In this document: piece by piece, positions 1 through 8,293 of the stretch | Layout of the letters: each line of letters starts with the position of its first letter | How positions within the stretch are numbered: position 1 is the stretch's first letter | NCBI RefSeq assembly: GCF_002893095.1 | Contig: NZ_PKQQ01000009.1 | Location: 124,001-188,000, forward strand | From: Stenotrophomonas sp. VV52 | GTDB lineage: Bacteria > Pseudomonadota > Gammaproteobacteria > Xanthomonadales > Xanthomonadaceae | Direction of reading: 5' to 3' | Length of the DNA stretch: 64,000 nt | The notes under the pieces: model-generated | What the model was told of the DNA's origin: nothing | Databases searched by the model: none | What the model saw: only the letters and a program-made list of their open reading frames with translations | Made by a program: the position numbers and the translations under genes

Positions 1-780
1 ACAGCGACGAGTATCCAGGCAACTGGACACCATCACCCTGCCGGTTGGACCGCAGTCGTACCCCATTCGGCACGCCGCCACCATCCATGACCAGGTAGCC
101 AACGCTCCGGTCGTCAGCGCCTCGGCAGGTTCGCCCGGGGTCACAGCGGCATCCTCACGAAGCGTGGCACCAAAGTAAAAGACGGCCGCAGGATCACCAG
201 AGGCAAGCACCTCTTCCAGAAGCTGCTCGGTCTCAGCAGGGTCATAACGCTTCAGCACCTGCGCGCGAGCCATTGCGCGGGCTGCCAGGTCGCCACGCTT
301 GGCGGCCTCGGCGTACCAGTGGCCGGCGAGGAGGGGTTCAAGCGGGCCGCCGCCATCCCCTGCGTCGCACTTTGCAATGCGTTCGCGCGTTGCCTGCTCC
401 AGAAAACCTATCTGGCTCTTGTCACTGAGACCGCGCTTCCTCATGTCCATGGTGCTGATAAACGCGTCGCGATCCTCGTTGACGAAGTAGCAGTCGGCAT
501 GGGTTTCGGCCAGCAATCGCTGCGCCACCCGGTCGCCCGCTTCGGCTCGCTGTTTCAGGGCGTGGAACTCCTGCACGCTGTGTTCTCGTGCGAGCGACGT
601 TTGAAGTCGCTGGGGTCCTGGCGCAGCACTGGGCAACACCTCGGCACGCGAAGTCTGCGCACGCGTATCGGCCGTTCCAAGCGCGCCACTCTGGTCCGCA
701 GGCACCTGACGCCACAACACCAGGCCCACCAGCACAGCCACAACCCCCGCTCCCTGCCACAGCCTGGTTCTCCCAGCCAT
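1..780 (-). CDS. Sel1-like repeat protein, C-terminus cut by window edge
   Basis: The frame is open from an ATG at 780 to the first base of the window (260 codons, no stop), so the C-terminus lies outside. Residues about 8-24 are a hydrophobic segment after a short basic start, suggesting a signal peptide or membrane anchor. Two stretches (about 75-90, LKQRAEAGDRVAQRLLAE; and about 158-175, YAEAAKRGDLAARAMA) look like Sel1/TPR-like helical repeats, a fold used for protein-protein contacts. GGAG lies 6 nt before the ATG. The specific role is unknown. The gene is divergent from the NYN-domain gene to its right. Confidence 0.7.
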   Translation of the reverse strand, partial: MAGRTRLWQGAGVVAVLVGLVLWRQVPADQSGALGTADTRAQTSRAEVLPSAAPGPQRLQTSLAREHSVQEFHALKQRAEAGDRVAQRLLAETHADCYFVNEDRDAFISTMDMRKRGLSDKSQIGFLEQATRERIAKCDAGDGGGPLEPLLAGHWYAEAAKRGDLAARAMARAQVLKRYDPAETEQLLEEVLASGDPAAVFYFGATLREDAAVTPGEPAEALTTGALATWSWMVAACRMGYDCGPTGRVMVSSCLDTRRC

Positions 781-917
781 CCCCCAACTCCATTTGTGAT
801 CGTGGCCGTACCCCAATTGGGCCCGTCTCCGAGTGTACCCGCCTAAATGGCCGCCTCTACCCGGATTGCCTATAGTTCGCCTAACCCACCCGCCCCCCGC
901 CAAGACAAGGAACCGCA

Positions 918-1697
918 ATGGCACACCCCTCCCAGGAAACCGCTGTTGCCATCCTGATCGACTGCGACAACGTGCCGCCGGACATCGTGGACTTCGCGCT
1001 GCGCATGGCCGCACAGGCCGGCCGCGTAACCGTGCGCAGGGGCTACGGCAACACCACCACGCTGGGCAGGAGCTGGGAACAGGCACTGGTGCGCCAGGCC
1101 TTCACCCCCTGCCTGCAGTTCCAGTACGCCTCCAAGAAGAACACCTCCGACATCGCCCTGGCACTGGACGCCGTGGAAACGCTGTTCGACAAGCGTGCCG
1201 AGACCTTCTGCCTGGTCACCAGCGACAGCGACTTCGCCTACCTCTGCCGCAAGCTGCGCGAGCGCGGCGCCAACGTCTACATCGTGGGCGAAGCCAAAAC
1301 CCCAGACGCCCTGCGCAACGCCTGCGACCGCTTCTTCGAATGGGTGCCCGACGTAGACAACGATGCCAAGACCAAGGACGTGGACACCCCGGAAGCCAAG
1401 CCGGCGGCCGCTATCCCGAAGCAGGACGCCAAGCCAGCCGCGAACGGCCCGCTACCCAAGCGCCGCCCCCGGTTCCTGGTAGAGGCCGTTGAGTTGCTGG
1501 CGTCCTCCAGCCCGGATGGCCGCGTCGCGTTGAACGCCTTGGGCCAATACCTGAAGCGTGCCGACCCTGCCTTCAGCCCCAGCGTCTACGGCCACTCGGG
1601 TCTGTTGAGCATGGTGAAGACCTACGACCTGCTCACACCGCATGAAGAAGAACACGGCAGTTGGACCGTGAGCCTGACGCCCAAGGCCGAGGCCTGA
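918..1697 (+). CDS. NYN domain / LOTUS (OST-HTH) domain protein, putative RNase
   Basis: The protein has 259 aa. Residues 10-145 form an NYN (LabA/DUF88, PIN-like) nuclease domain with the acidic residues expected for metal binding: LIDCDN (D15, D17), SDIALALD (D78, D84) and TSDSDF (D103, D105). A Lys/Pro/Ala-rich linker leads to an OST-HTH/LOTUS-type domain (about 185-255), which in other proteins binds RNA. The combination suggests an RNA-processing enzyme; substrates in bacteria are mostly unknown. It is cytoplasmic with no signal peptide and is followed by a strong hairpin at 1703-1730. The family call is firm, the function inferred. Confidence 0.9.
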   Translation: MAHPSQETAVAILIDCDNVPPDIVDFALRMAAQAGRVTVRRGYGNTTTLGRSWEQALVRQAFTPCLQFQYASKKNTSDIALALDAVETLFDKRAETFCLVTSDSDFAYLCRKLRERGANVYIVGEAKTPDALRNACDRFFEWVPDVDNDAKTKDVDTPEAKPAAAIPKQDAKPAANGPLPKRRPRFLVEAVELLASSSPDGRVALNALGQYLKRADPAFSPSVYGHSGLLSMVKTYDLLTPHEEEHGSWTVSLTPKAEA

Positions 1698-1702
1698 ACG
1701 AC

Positions 1703-1733
1703 AAGGGCCGGGAACACCTCCCCGGCCCTTTGC
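1703..1733. terminator. Hairpin terminator between convergent genes
   Basis: A perfect 10-bp stem (AAGGGCCGGG / CCCGGCCCTT) with an 8-nt loop lies 5 nt after the NYN gene and just before the stop of the minus-strand gene ending at 1737. It probably serves both directions, although the U-tract is short. Confidence 0.75.
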
Positions 1734-1736
1734 GAT

Positions 1737-1958
1737 CTATGGCTGCTCGTCAGGCCCATCCATACCCTCCGCATACAGGTACGAGTTGCTCACCACGGTC
1801 AGGTCGATGGACTTTGGTTCGCTCGCCAGCCATACGTAGCCCATCATCATCTTCCGCAGCAAGTACGAAGGCGTCTGGTTGGTACGCCACGCTGCCGCCT
1901 GGAAGTGGTTGCGCAGGTTGTCAGCCACCTTCACCTTCATCACCACGCGCTTGTTCAT
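1737..1958 (-). CDS. Small ribbon-helix-helix-like protein paired with SymE
   Basis: The protein has 73 aa. Residues 1-45 (a basic VMKVKVADNLR strand followed by two helices with NQTPSYLLRKMMM) resemble a ribbon-helix-helix DNA-binding fold, as in small antitoxins and plasmid regulators. Its ATG overlaps the stop of the SymE-like gene (ATGA), so the two are translationally coupled. It may be a regulator or antitoxin partner of the upstream toxin, but classical SymE systems use an antisense RNA, so this is inference. The acidic tail (GMDGPDEQP) is not recognised. Confidence 0.6.
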   Translation of the reverse strand: MNKRVVMKVKVADNLRNHFQAAAWRTNQTPSYLLRKMMMGYVWLASEPKSIDLTVVSNSYLYAEGMDGPDEQP

Positions 1959-2305
1959 CGCGGATCTCCGCTGAGAATCGGCTGGCGCGTGTCGGCTTCA
2001 ACCACCGCATGGTGGATCTGGCGCTGCAGGCTCCTGGGTACGCCGGGGTGAGGCAGGATCGGGCGGCCGATGATGGAGATGGTGATGACACCTTCCGATG
2101 CGTCGATCTGGAGCTTGGAACCCACGTTGAAGCCCATCTGGCGAAGCCAGCGGCCCTGGAGCTTCATGAACGGGATCTTGGCGTCTTCTGCGAAGTCTGG
2201 GGGCGGTGTTGGTGCGGAAGCTGCGGTGGCGGCGCTTGCGGGGCGCTTAGGGGCGGGTTGGGAAGGGAGTTCGTCGTACGGCGTGTCGTCCCAGTGCGTG
2301 TGCAT
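1955..2305 (-). CDS. SymE family type I toxin-like protein
   Basis: The protein has 116 aa. Residues about 44-75 match the SymE / SpoVT-AbrB-like core: a short 'IPFMKLQGRWL' strand, a 'GF.VGSKLQI' turn and 'EGVITISI'. In E. coli, SymE is an SOS-induced RNA-degrading toxin repressed by the antisense RNA SymR. The N-terminal 40 residues are Pro/Ala-rich and the C-terminal 35 are specific to this copy. An excellent AGGAGGT Shine-Dalgarno (2311-2317) precedes the ATG by 5 nt. The leader upstream has complementary segments, one matching this Shine-Dalgarno. It overlaps the next gene by 4 nt. Toxin activity is inferred from family only. Confidence 0.75.
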   Translation of the reverse strand: MHTHWDDTPYDELPSQPAPKRPASAATAASAPTPPPDFAEDAKIPFMKLQGRWLRQMGFNVGSKLQIDASEGVITISIIGRPILPHPGVPRSLQRQIHHAVVEADTRQPILSGDPR

Positions 2306-2470
2306 GTTGGACCTCCTGTAAGGATCGACCCTCGCCGGGATGACGAGGGAGTCGGGAGGTTAGAAACCGTCTAGTCGCTATCGGCGGGCGTATTTCCTCA
2401 GGAGGTGTTGTATTAGCCACCCTCCCGACGTGGGACGTCCAACATTGTGCGACTAGAGGAGTTTCTACGC
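2306..2470 (-). promoter_or_regulatory. Structured 5' leader of the SymE-like gene with anti-SD segment
   Basis: This leader lies in the 333-nt gap between the SymE start and the next gene; I see no gene in that gap. It holds two interleaved complementary pairs. GTCGGGAGG at 2351-2359 pairs with 2421-2429 (9 bp, perfect). 2363-2378 pairs with 2449-2465 (9 + 5 bp around a small internal loop). The order A-B-A'-B' is a pseudoknot topology or two exclusive hairpins. In addition AGGAGGT at 2400-2406 is the exact complement of the Shine-Dalgarno at 2311-2317, so the transcript carries an ACCTCCT able to mask its own ribosome site. Regulation of toxin translation is inferred. Confidence 0.55.
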
Positions 2471-2638
2471 TCCGGTGACGAACATGCAGCACTCGTCGAG
2501 GTATGACCATTAGTTTGTTTCTGTTGATTTCGGCGAATCGGTAGGCGCTGCCTACTGCTGTCGCAGGCAGCTCCATTCCGTCGCAGATTCTGGGATGAAG
2601 TGCACGTAATCTGCGCTCCCCTGTACGGAAAGAAGCAG

Positions 2639-2830
2639 ATGGAACGTATCGATAGTGATTGGCTGCGCGACTTCGATGCAGCAATGCTTGTCTTTTTTGC
2701 CATCAACCATGAAGAGGCCGGTATGGATGAAAGAGAACTTGGCTGGTACGCAGATCTTCCAGCAAATGAAGCTGCACTTGCCTACGGCCGGGACTTCGAC
2801 TTATGCCGAGCTGACACGTTCTGGGGCTAG
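2639..2830 (+). CDS. Small hypothetical acidic protein
   Basis: The protein has 63 aa and begins MERIDSDWLRDFDAAM. It is acidic, with a patterned MDERELGWYADLP segment followed by an LAYGRDFDL turn. I chose the ATG at 2639 because GGAAAG lies about 7 nt upstream; the frame also extends upstream to an ATG at 2600. I recognise no domain. The regular hydrophobic/acidic pattern and lone position in the accessory island suggest a real small gene, perhaps part of the toxin or defence baggage. Confidence 0.5.
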   Translation: MERIDSDWLRDFDAAMLVFFAINHEEAGMDERELGWYADLPANEAALAYGRDFDLCRADTFWG

Positions 2831-2995
2831 CTAGGCCGCTGACGGCCCGGCCAGTCAGGCAGGTAGCGCCACTGTGTGACGCCTACGGCATACTCTCACC
2901 TTATCGGATTCCCATTTCGCTAAGGACGAGAGGAACGCTGCATGGACGACTGAACCTATGAGCAGCTCGCTGCCGCCGTTGAGGCATACCGTTGG

Positions 2996-3703
2996 ATGCA
3001 GCAGCGGACGACTAATGGATTGGCGGTGACTAAGGCGCATGTCTACCGAGACCTCGCCTCGAAACATGGACGCACTCCCAAGGCCTGGGAGTACCGCATG
3101 CAGAACATTTCGTATGTCCTGGACCAGTCCGACGAGCAGTGGATCGAAGGCCTGAGACCCGCCAAGAATGTCGGTCCGGAGGTCACTGGGACTCTTTTGA
3201 AGCTCCTAGCTCTTGTCCCACCCACCGCAGCGTCTCCGGCCACGTCAGCCGAGCTAGAGCAACAGCGACGGCTGGTCGACAAGTCCGGGTTCTTCGTTCC
3301 GGAGAATTTCCAGGATCAACGAAATCGGGTTCTTAGGTCCATCGTCCAGCGCCAGGGTCAAAGGGAGTTTCGGATCGCCCTAATTGGGGCCTATGGCAGC
3401 AAGTGCGCCATGACAGGATGTGGTGTGGTGGATGTTCTAGAGGCCGCCCACATCCATCGCTACATGGGCAAGGATACGAACATAGTCTCGAACGGACTAC
3501 TGCTCCGCGCAGATGTTCACACTCTTTTTGACCTTAACCTCATTGCCGTCGAAGCGTCCACAATGCGGATATGCATCGCTCCGTCACTCGCCGGTTCCAG
3601 TTACGAAAAATTGGGTGGAAGACCGTTGGCACGTCCATCTAATTCTGAATACGAAGCTGACAAGATGCGGCTTGAGATGCACCGAACTTTGTGCAAATGG
3701 TAG
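2996..3703 (+). CDS. HNH endonuclease (McrA-like), N-terminus interrupted by TGA
   Basis: From the first ATG after the stop, 235 aa are open. The C-terminal part has an HNH_2-type nuclease: CAMTGCG, then EAAHIHRY (catalytic His region), NGLLLRADVHTLFD (second and third HNH residues). The N-terminal part (KHGRTPKAWEYRMQNISYVLD) matches the head domain of ScoMcrA-like HNH proteins. The natural start appears to be the ATG at 2942: it has AGAGGA upstream and the same frame reads MDD-stop-TYEQLAAAVEAYRWM, where families normally have MDDWT. So codon 4 (2951-2953) is TGA where TGG is expected. The product may be absent, or shortened by 18 residues. Such enzymes often cut modified DNA. Confidence 0.7.
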   Translation: MQQRTTNGLAVTKAHVYRDLASKHGRTPKAWEYRMQNISYVLDQSDEQWIEGLRPAKNVGPEVTGTLLKLLALVPPTAASPATSAELEQQRRLVDKSGFFVPENFQDQRNRVLRSIVQRQGQREFRIALIGAYGSKCAMTGCGVVDVLEAAHIHRYMGKDTNIVSNGLLLRADVHTLFDLNLIAVEASTMRICIAPSLAGSSYEKLGGRPLARPSNSEYEADKMRLEMHRTLCKW

Positions 3704-3874
3704 ATATCTGGCGACGAGGAAGGAATGAGTACGTTTTCGACGGCCCATGTGCCCCGCTCGGGCGCCACTTCGCATTTCAGGACGAGTACGCAATCTGCGG
3801 TCGAACTGGCAACCTTAGTCCCGTGCCTACTTCGCAATAGCGGTGAAGCTGAGCGCTGTTGCAGTGAGGCTAGC

Positions 3875-4786
3875 TTAGCGAACGAAATGCCGATAGCCCG
3901 TCTGGAGAAAGAACTCACTTTGCGAAATAGCCCTGGCCAATGCCGATTGCCACGAATTAATACCGTGCGCGCCAGTTTCCGACTCCGCGCACATTTCGAT
4001 CAACGGCAGCACGTTAGCTGCACTGCCGCCAGAGAGCACGCGATCGATCATTCCGGCATAGTAAGAGTAGCGACTAGCTGCCTGGACGGAGTAGCGACGC
4101 GCCAAGCCAAACGCCTCCATATGATTTCGAACTCTATCAGCCAGCTCGTCAGGCCAGCTGATAGGCTGGGAAAAATAGAATCGTGCAAATGGCTCCTCTC
4201 CGTCGACTACTTCAGCCTGCAGCCAGGCTTCAGTGGAAACGCGCGCATCCTCAAAGTATGGATGAGACGGCACGTCATCCTCCCCGAATATCTCCGCCTT
4301 TTTTTCCGTATTGCAGTCTCGGCAGGCAGGGACGAGGTTGAACGGAAGTATTGAGTAAATTGAGTACCTGCCTTTTGGCAGAAAATGATCCAATGTCTCC
4401 ACAGTACCTATCCCGCAATACGGACAGATGCCATGAGCCGTCGACATCTTGATCTTGTCGTAGTACTTCCTTGCAGCCTTTCCACTGCGCGACATTTGAT
4501 TTGAGTAAAGCCCCTTCATATCCCCACGCGTAGCTCTCAGCAACACGGCAATGTCATCACCTCCACGCGCATGAATGGGCGCCATGTACAACTGACTTGC
4601 CATCGCCATTTCTGCATACTTCGACTCATGCTCAGCCAACAGGTCGCTGGCTTCGCCGCAGCGAGCCCGCGCAGCAAGGTCATAAATCTCCGCGATGCAC
4701 GCGTTCAGCACTTCATCCTGAGAGAAGTTCGGCCTCTGCAGAATTATCAAACTAGAGCCTCCCCATTGGCCGAATCTCAAACGCAA
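3875..4786 (-). CDS. HNH nuclease, PtuB-like partner of the ATPase
   Basis: The protein has 303 aa. An HNH/zinc domain lies at about 121-163: CPYC, ETLDHFLPKGRY (His-containing first half), PFNLVPACRDCNTEKK, giving two CxxC zinc pairs, the catalytic His and the central Asn. The flanks are helical and unrecognised. The ATG lies 35 nt inside the 3' end of the ATPase gene, so the two are translated together. An ATPase followed by an overlapping HNH gene is the layout of Septu (PtuA-PtuB) defence and of the effector pair of some retrons; no reverse transcriptase is present here. The nuclease role is firm from motif, the defence role inferred. Confidence 0.8.
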   Translation of the reverse strand: MRLRFGQWGGSSLIILQRPNFSQDEVLNACIAEIYDLAARARCGEASDLLAEHESKYAEMAMASQLYMAPIHARGGDDIAVLLRATRGDMKGLYSNQMSRSGKAARKYYDKIKMSTAHGICPYCGIGTVETLDHFLPKGRYSIYSILPFNLVPACRDCNTEKKAEIFGEDDVPSHPYFEDARVSTEAWLQAEVVDGEEPFARFYFSQPISWPDELADRVRNHMEAFGLARRYSVQAASRYSYYAGMIDRVLSGGSAANVLPLIEMCAESETGAHGINSWQSALARAISQSEFFLQTGYRHFVR

Positions 4787-6314
4787 TCATTGACATGAGT
4801 ATGGACAGGCCCTCCATTCCGATTCTGTCATTGAACTCGTCTCTGATCTGTTGGAGAGACTTACCGGCGTCAACCTCTTCTTGAAGCGTTGCGTGGAACC
4901 CTGATTTTGACACCTCAAGTCCGAAGACCTCTTTTGTCAACTCTCCGACACTTTCCCCGAAGGTCTCCCGTGCAGGGCGACTTCGACGCCACTCCAGCCC
5001 AGATCGCATTATCTTCCAGACGCATATCTTTGGAACTTCCTGTACGACCACTGGTGAATGGGTAGCCACGATTGCTACGCCATTTCGGTCGTGAAGTAGC
5101 TCTGAGAGAGCGCGCGTGAACGCAGAGAGCAGTGGCGGGTGCAGATGACTCTCCGGCTCATCGAGCAGCACTAGAGTCTTCTCTTCGACGAGGTTCACTA
5201 ATGCCGTTATCGTAAGAAGCACAATCTTGTGACCTGAGCTCATTCTTGCAACCTTGTTGCGCGCAGAGCGAATTGCGAGCTCTTCAGACCGCTCGTAGTC
5301 GATGGCCAGGTCACAAAGGTTCATGGCTGAAAAATTAACATCGGATTCGAGGCGATTGAGTGCCCGCAACCAACGTTCTCTCTTTGAATCCTGTGACATG
5401 CACGCCGTGTATGCTTCGATGAACTCATTGATGAGGTCGGGCTCGGACTTTAGACTAGCGTCTACAGCTCCCCCGCTCCGACCTTTCTTCAGTCCGATGT
5501 AGGCGTACTTGGGCCCACGACTAGGCTGCAAGTTGTCAGGCGGGGGTAGAAAAGGATCGAATGCACTAAAGGAAACGGACACGATTCCACTGAAGAAGTC
5601 TTCAGACGAATCAAAGCTCTCGGCCACGGCTGCACCGGTCGAGAATTGACCTGTCCTCCGCCCCTGATACTCCGAATGAACGGCGGCCACCATCCCGTTT
5701 AGAATGGTAGTCTTTCCAATTCCATTTCGTCCTATGAGCACATGAATGTTCGTTGGAGGCTTGGATCCAGCACTAATACGGAAGGCAAGATCCACGGGCG
5801 AACGGTCCGCAGCCCCAACATCGCTGTAGGAGAATATGTAATCCGTGAGGATCGCTTCACCGCGAAGCACTCGTCTGTACTGAGTAACAACCACGGCTTC
5901 GCTCACATCACGGAGAAGCGAAGTCAGGTACACATCCTCCGCCCGTGCGTCTCGTAGAAATTCCTCACTGAACGCTACGTCACGAAGACCGAGAAGAATT
6001 GCGTCGCGTTCTGCTACGGGGAGAAGACTTAGTTCCTTGTAGAACTCCACGTCTAATCCGACTGAGAACCAACCTTCAGGAAGCTCCGAAAACTCTGGCG
6101 CCATAGCGTCCTTCGTCCATCCGTGAGGTTGATTTCGGTAGCCAATTTTCACTGCTCCAAGTGAAATGTAATCACCAGTCCCTCTCATGTAGCGCAAGGT
6201 GAACTGCGTCTTATAGGAGTAGTCGTCCCACCTACTCGGCACCAGCTGCACCGCGTTGCGCGGATCGACGCCAAGACCGACACTTTCACCCGCCAGATAG
6301 AATCGCATACTCAA
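4752..6314 (-). CDS. ABC-type/AAA_21 ATPase, PtuA-like
   Basis: The protein has 520 aa. Residues 1-170 are an unrecognised N-terminal region rich in aromatic residues. The ATPase follows: Walker A IGRNGIGKTT (194-203), an ABC-type signature with MSSGHK, Walker B LVLLDEPESHLHPP, and an H-loop VATHSPVVV. A helical tail closes the protein. There is no TOPRIM domain, so it is not an OLD nuclease. It resembles the ATPase subunits of Septu and related anti-phage systems, which gate a separate nuclease. It overlaps the HNH gene downstream; 173 nt without a recognised gene separate it from the DGQHR gene upstream, leaving room for its own promoter. Confidence 0.82.
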   Translation of the reverse strand: MSMRFYLAGESVGLGVDPRNAVQLVPSRWDDYSYKTQFTLRYMRGTGDYISLGAVKIGYRNQPHGWTKDAMAPEFSELPEGWFSVGLDVEFYKELSLLPVAERDAILLGLRDVAFSEEFLRDARAEDVYLTSLLRDVSEAVVVTQYRRVLRGEAILTDYIFSYSDVGAADRSPVDLAFRISAGSKPPTNIHVLIGRNGIGKTTILNGMVAAVHSEYQGRRTGQFSTGAAVAESFDSSEDFFSGIVSVSFSAFDPFLPPPDNLQPSRGPKYAYIGLKKGRSGGAVDASLKSEPDLINEFIEAYTACMSQDSKRERWLRALNRLESDVNFSAMNLCDLAIDYERSEELAIRSARNKVARMSSGHKIVLLTITALVNLVEEKTLVLLDEPESHLHPPLLSAFTRALSELLHDRNGVAIVATHSPVVVQEVPKICVWKIMRSGLEWRRSRPARETFGESVGELTKEVFGLEVSKSGFHATLQEEVDAGKSLQQIRDEFNDRIGMEGLSILMSMIAFEIRPMGRL

Positions 6315-6487
6315 CCCTCACTACGTTTAACATTTTTCTAGGGGCAATCATCTACCACGGCGAGGCATGCTGGGACGCGCGCAGTAATGAATCAGCCGGA
6401 GATCAAGGGATACAAGCAACTGGCTTTGCCAGAGGAATCCCTACGGAGCCGATGTTCCTCTACGAACAGAGCGGCCCGCAATCCCTG

Positions 6488-8290
6488 CTACTTTGGGAAG
6501 TGACTCTGGTACAACTTTTCCCCGAGCTTGCGCCAGGCGCTTGACTTGTATCTAGAGAAAGCAAATGCTGAAACGCCCTTGAAGGATTTTTCATACGACT
6601 CTGCGCTCGCTAGTTTGCCGTCGGTCAGCATCAGGCGTAGGCAGACGATTATCCCATTTATAAAGGTCGGGGTCAGTGTCCGGTCCTTTGGCGAGTCCTG
6701 AAGCTTCCACCTGGATTGATCGTCAGCTCTCTTTAATCCTATGAGAAGCTTGTTTACTTCGCCTGCGGAGTATTCAATATACTTTGACAACAACACGTCC
6801 TCCTCGACCTCTCCGGAGCGTTGCCTTTGCAGGTCCTTCAGCTTTGATTTTTCCTTATTTGTCCAAGAGGTATAAAGAGAATCGACTCCATCTAGTTTAA
6901 GCAGAGGCTTTAGACCATAACTCACAATTGATGTAGTACGGATTAGGCTAGGCGGGTCGAAGTAATTAGTCTGCAAGAATCCTTTCAATGGACCCGAAGA
7001 ATTAAGCCTGTATATGACTGCCTTTGCAATTGAGGTCGTCGAATAGGGGTTCAGGATAATTTCAATACTCTGCTTCAGCTCTGATCCCGTACGCTTCTGC
7101 TTATCGTTAATCTCCAGGAACAGCTTTGCCTCGAATTTTCTCTTCTCAATTTCGCTGTAGTGCTCAGGATAAATAAGACCCGTAACCAAAAGGTTTTGCC
7201 GCCCCCTAAGCGACTTGATCTTTGCTTCAAACCTGTCACTACCTTCGTGATAGCAGAATACGCGATGCTGCCCGTCAACAATCCCGATACTATTGGGAAC
7301 GTCCGGAACGATAATGTTCGCATTTCGCACCTTCGTTATCTCGGAGGCATTTAAGTTCTTTGTAGGATGCTGAGGATTGTTTAAGGCAGTATCGCTTGGG
7401 AGCGTGACAATGATGTTGTTGACGAAGACGCGCTCCTCCGTAGTAAGGTAGCGCCTCATTTGGCTCATACGCCCCTTTTGCAGAACTCGCTGGTACATTC
7501 CTTCAGGATCACGCCAGCTATCTCGACGAAGAACGTATGCCATCTTCAGAAGAGTGCCTGGATCCGCGTAGAAGGAAACAACCTTGAAGCCCTCAGGGAA
7601 ACTGCTAAACGACTCGGGCAGCACGTGCCCTTCGAACTTTCCTAGAGAACTTCCGGACTTGAGAACGCCTTCCGCTATGTCCGACCCTGAGAGTCCAAGG
7701 TAACTGAACAACTCGTACCTCGCACTGTGGTGGATCGCCTTAGATAGTGATTGAAAGTACCTGAGCTTCGCGCCATCCAGGAATCGTATAGACTTTAGAC
7801 CTGCTTCATACTCGTCAGAAACGCCGGCGATGGAGAAGTAGCAGATGAAGACTCTGTAGTCAGTGCTCTTATAGTTTTTTTCAGCAAAATGTCGGCCGAG
7901 ATCAGGAAACGTCTGCGCCGCGAACTCCATCCAACAAGGCTGATTCGCGGCGACCTTGTTGTAGAGCATTGACTTTTTGCTTACATGCCCCGAAGTATCG
8001 GTACCGACCGTGTACTCCGCCATGATTAGGACGTTCTCGTATACAAACGCCTCGTCAAACTCACCTGTCCTTCCCTCAAAAGTGAAGTGGACACCGTCAG
8101 TTTTAATTCGGTCGAAGCCGAATCTTGCGAACAAGCTTCGAACCCCGTTGCGCTGGGATCTTTTTGCACGCTCCTGGACAGTTAGCACCTTTTTGCCTGA
8201 AGCTTTATTGCCTTTTTTTACTTTTTTTGCCATCGTTGAAGTCGAGCTCTTCTTCGCCACTGGCGTTTTGACAGCCTTTGCTATTGCCAT
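6488..8290 (-). CDS. DGQHR-domain protein (DndB-like) with extra N-terminal domain
   Basis: The protein has 600 aa. Residues 1-45 are Lys/Ala/Ser-rich and basic. Residues about 50-200 form a separate domain with a strand pattern GEFDEAFVYENVLIMAEYT that recalls a PD-(D/E)xK nuclease core (Asp, then E-x-T where E-x-K is usual); this is tentative. Residues about 290-400 carry the DGQHR signature (VDGQHRVFCYHEG, 338-349) of the ParB-like/DndB superfamily. DndB is the regulator of DNA phosphorothioation. The ATG lies 3 nt after the methyltransferase stop, with AGGGG 8 nt before it, so the two are co-translated. Function is unknown; partnership with the methyltransferase is implied by coupling. 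Confidence 0.75.
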   Translation of the reverse strand: MAIAKAVKTPVAKKSSTSTMAKKVKKGNKASGKKVLTVQERAKRSQRNGVRSLFARFGFDRIKTDGVHFTFEGRTGEFDEAFVYENVLIMAEYTVGTDTSGHVSKKSMLYNKVAANQPCWMEFAAQTFPDLGRHFAEKNYKSTDYRVFICYFSIAGVSDEYEAGLKSIRFLDGAKLRYFQSLSKAIHHSARYELFSYLGLSGSDIAEGVLKSGSSLGKFEGHVLPESFSSFPEGFKVVSFYADPGTLLKMAYVLRRDSWRDPEGMYQRVLQKGRMSQMRRYLTTEERVFVNNIIVTLPSDTALNNPQHPTKNLNASEITKVRNANIIVPDVPNSIGIVDGQHRVFCYHEGSDRFEAKIKSLRGRQNLLVTGLIYPEHYSEIEKRKFEAKLFLEINDKQKRTGSELKQSIEIILNPYSTTSIAKAVIYRLNSSGPLKGFLQTNYFDPPSLIRTTSIVSYGLKPLLKLDGVDSLYTSWTNKEKSKLKDLQRQRSGEVEEDVLLSKYIEYSAGEVNKLLIGLKRADDQSRWKLQDSPKDRTLTPTFINGIIVCLRLMLTDGKLASAESYEKSFKGVSAFAFSRYKSSAWRKLGEKLYQSHFPK

Positions 8291-8293
8291 ATT

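Noticed and set aside
2247..2684. A 145-codon minus-strand frame through the SymE leader
   Set aside because: It overlaps the SymE start in another frame, has an Arg/Pro-rich shadow composition and no ribosome site.
3725..4354. A 209-codon plus-strand frame in the defence island
   Set aside because: Most of it lies opposite the HNH gene, whose motifs are clear; the frame has no Shine-Dalgarno and no recognisable domain.
3875..6314. A retron (ATPase-HNH effector pair of the Eco7 type)
   Set aside because: No reverse transcriptase or msr/msd-like repeat was found on either side, so only the Septu-like pair is supported.
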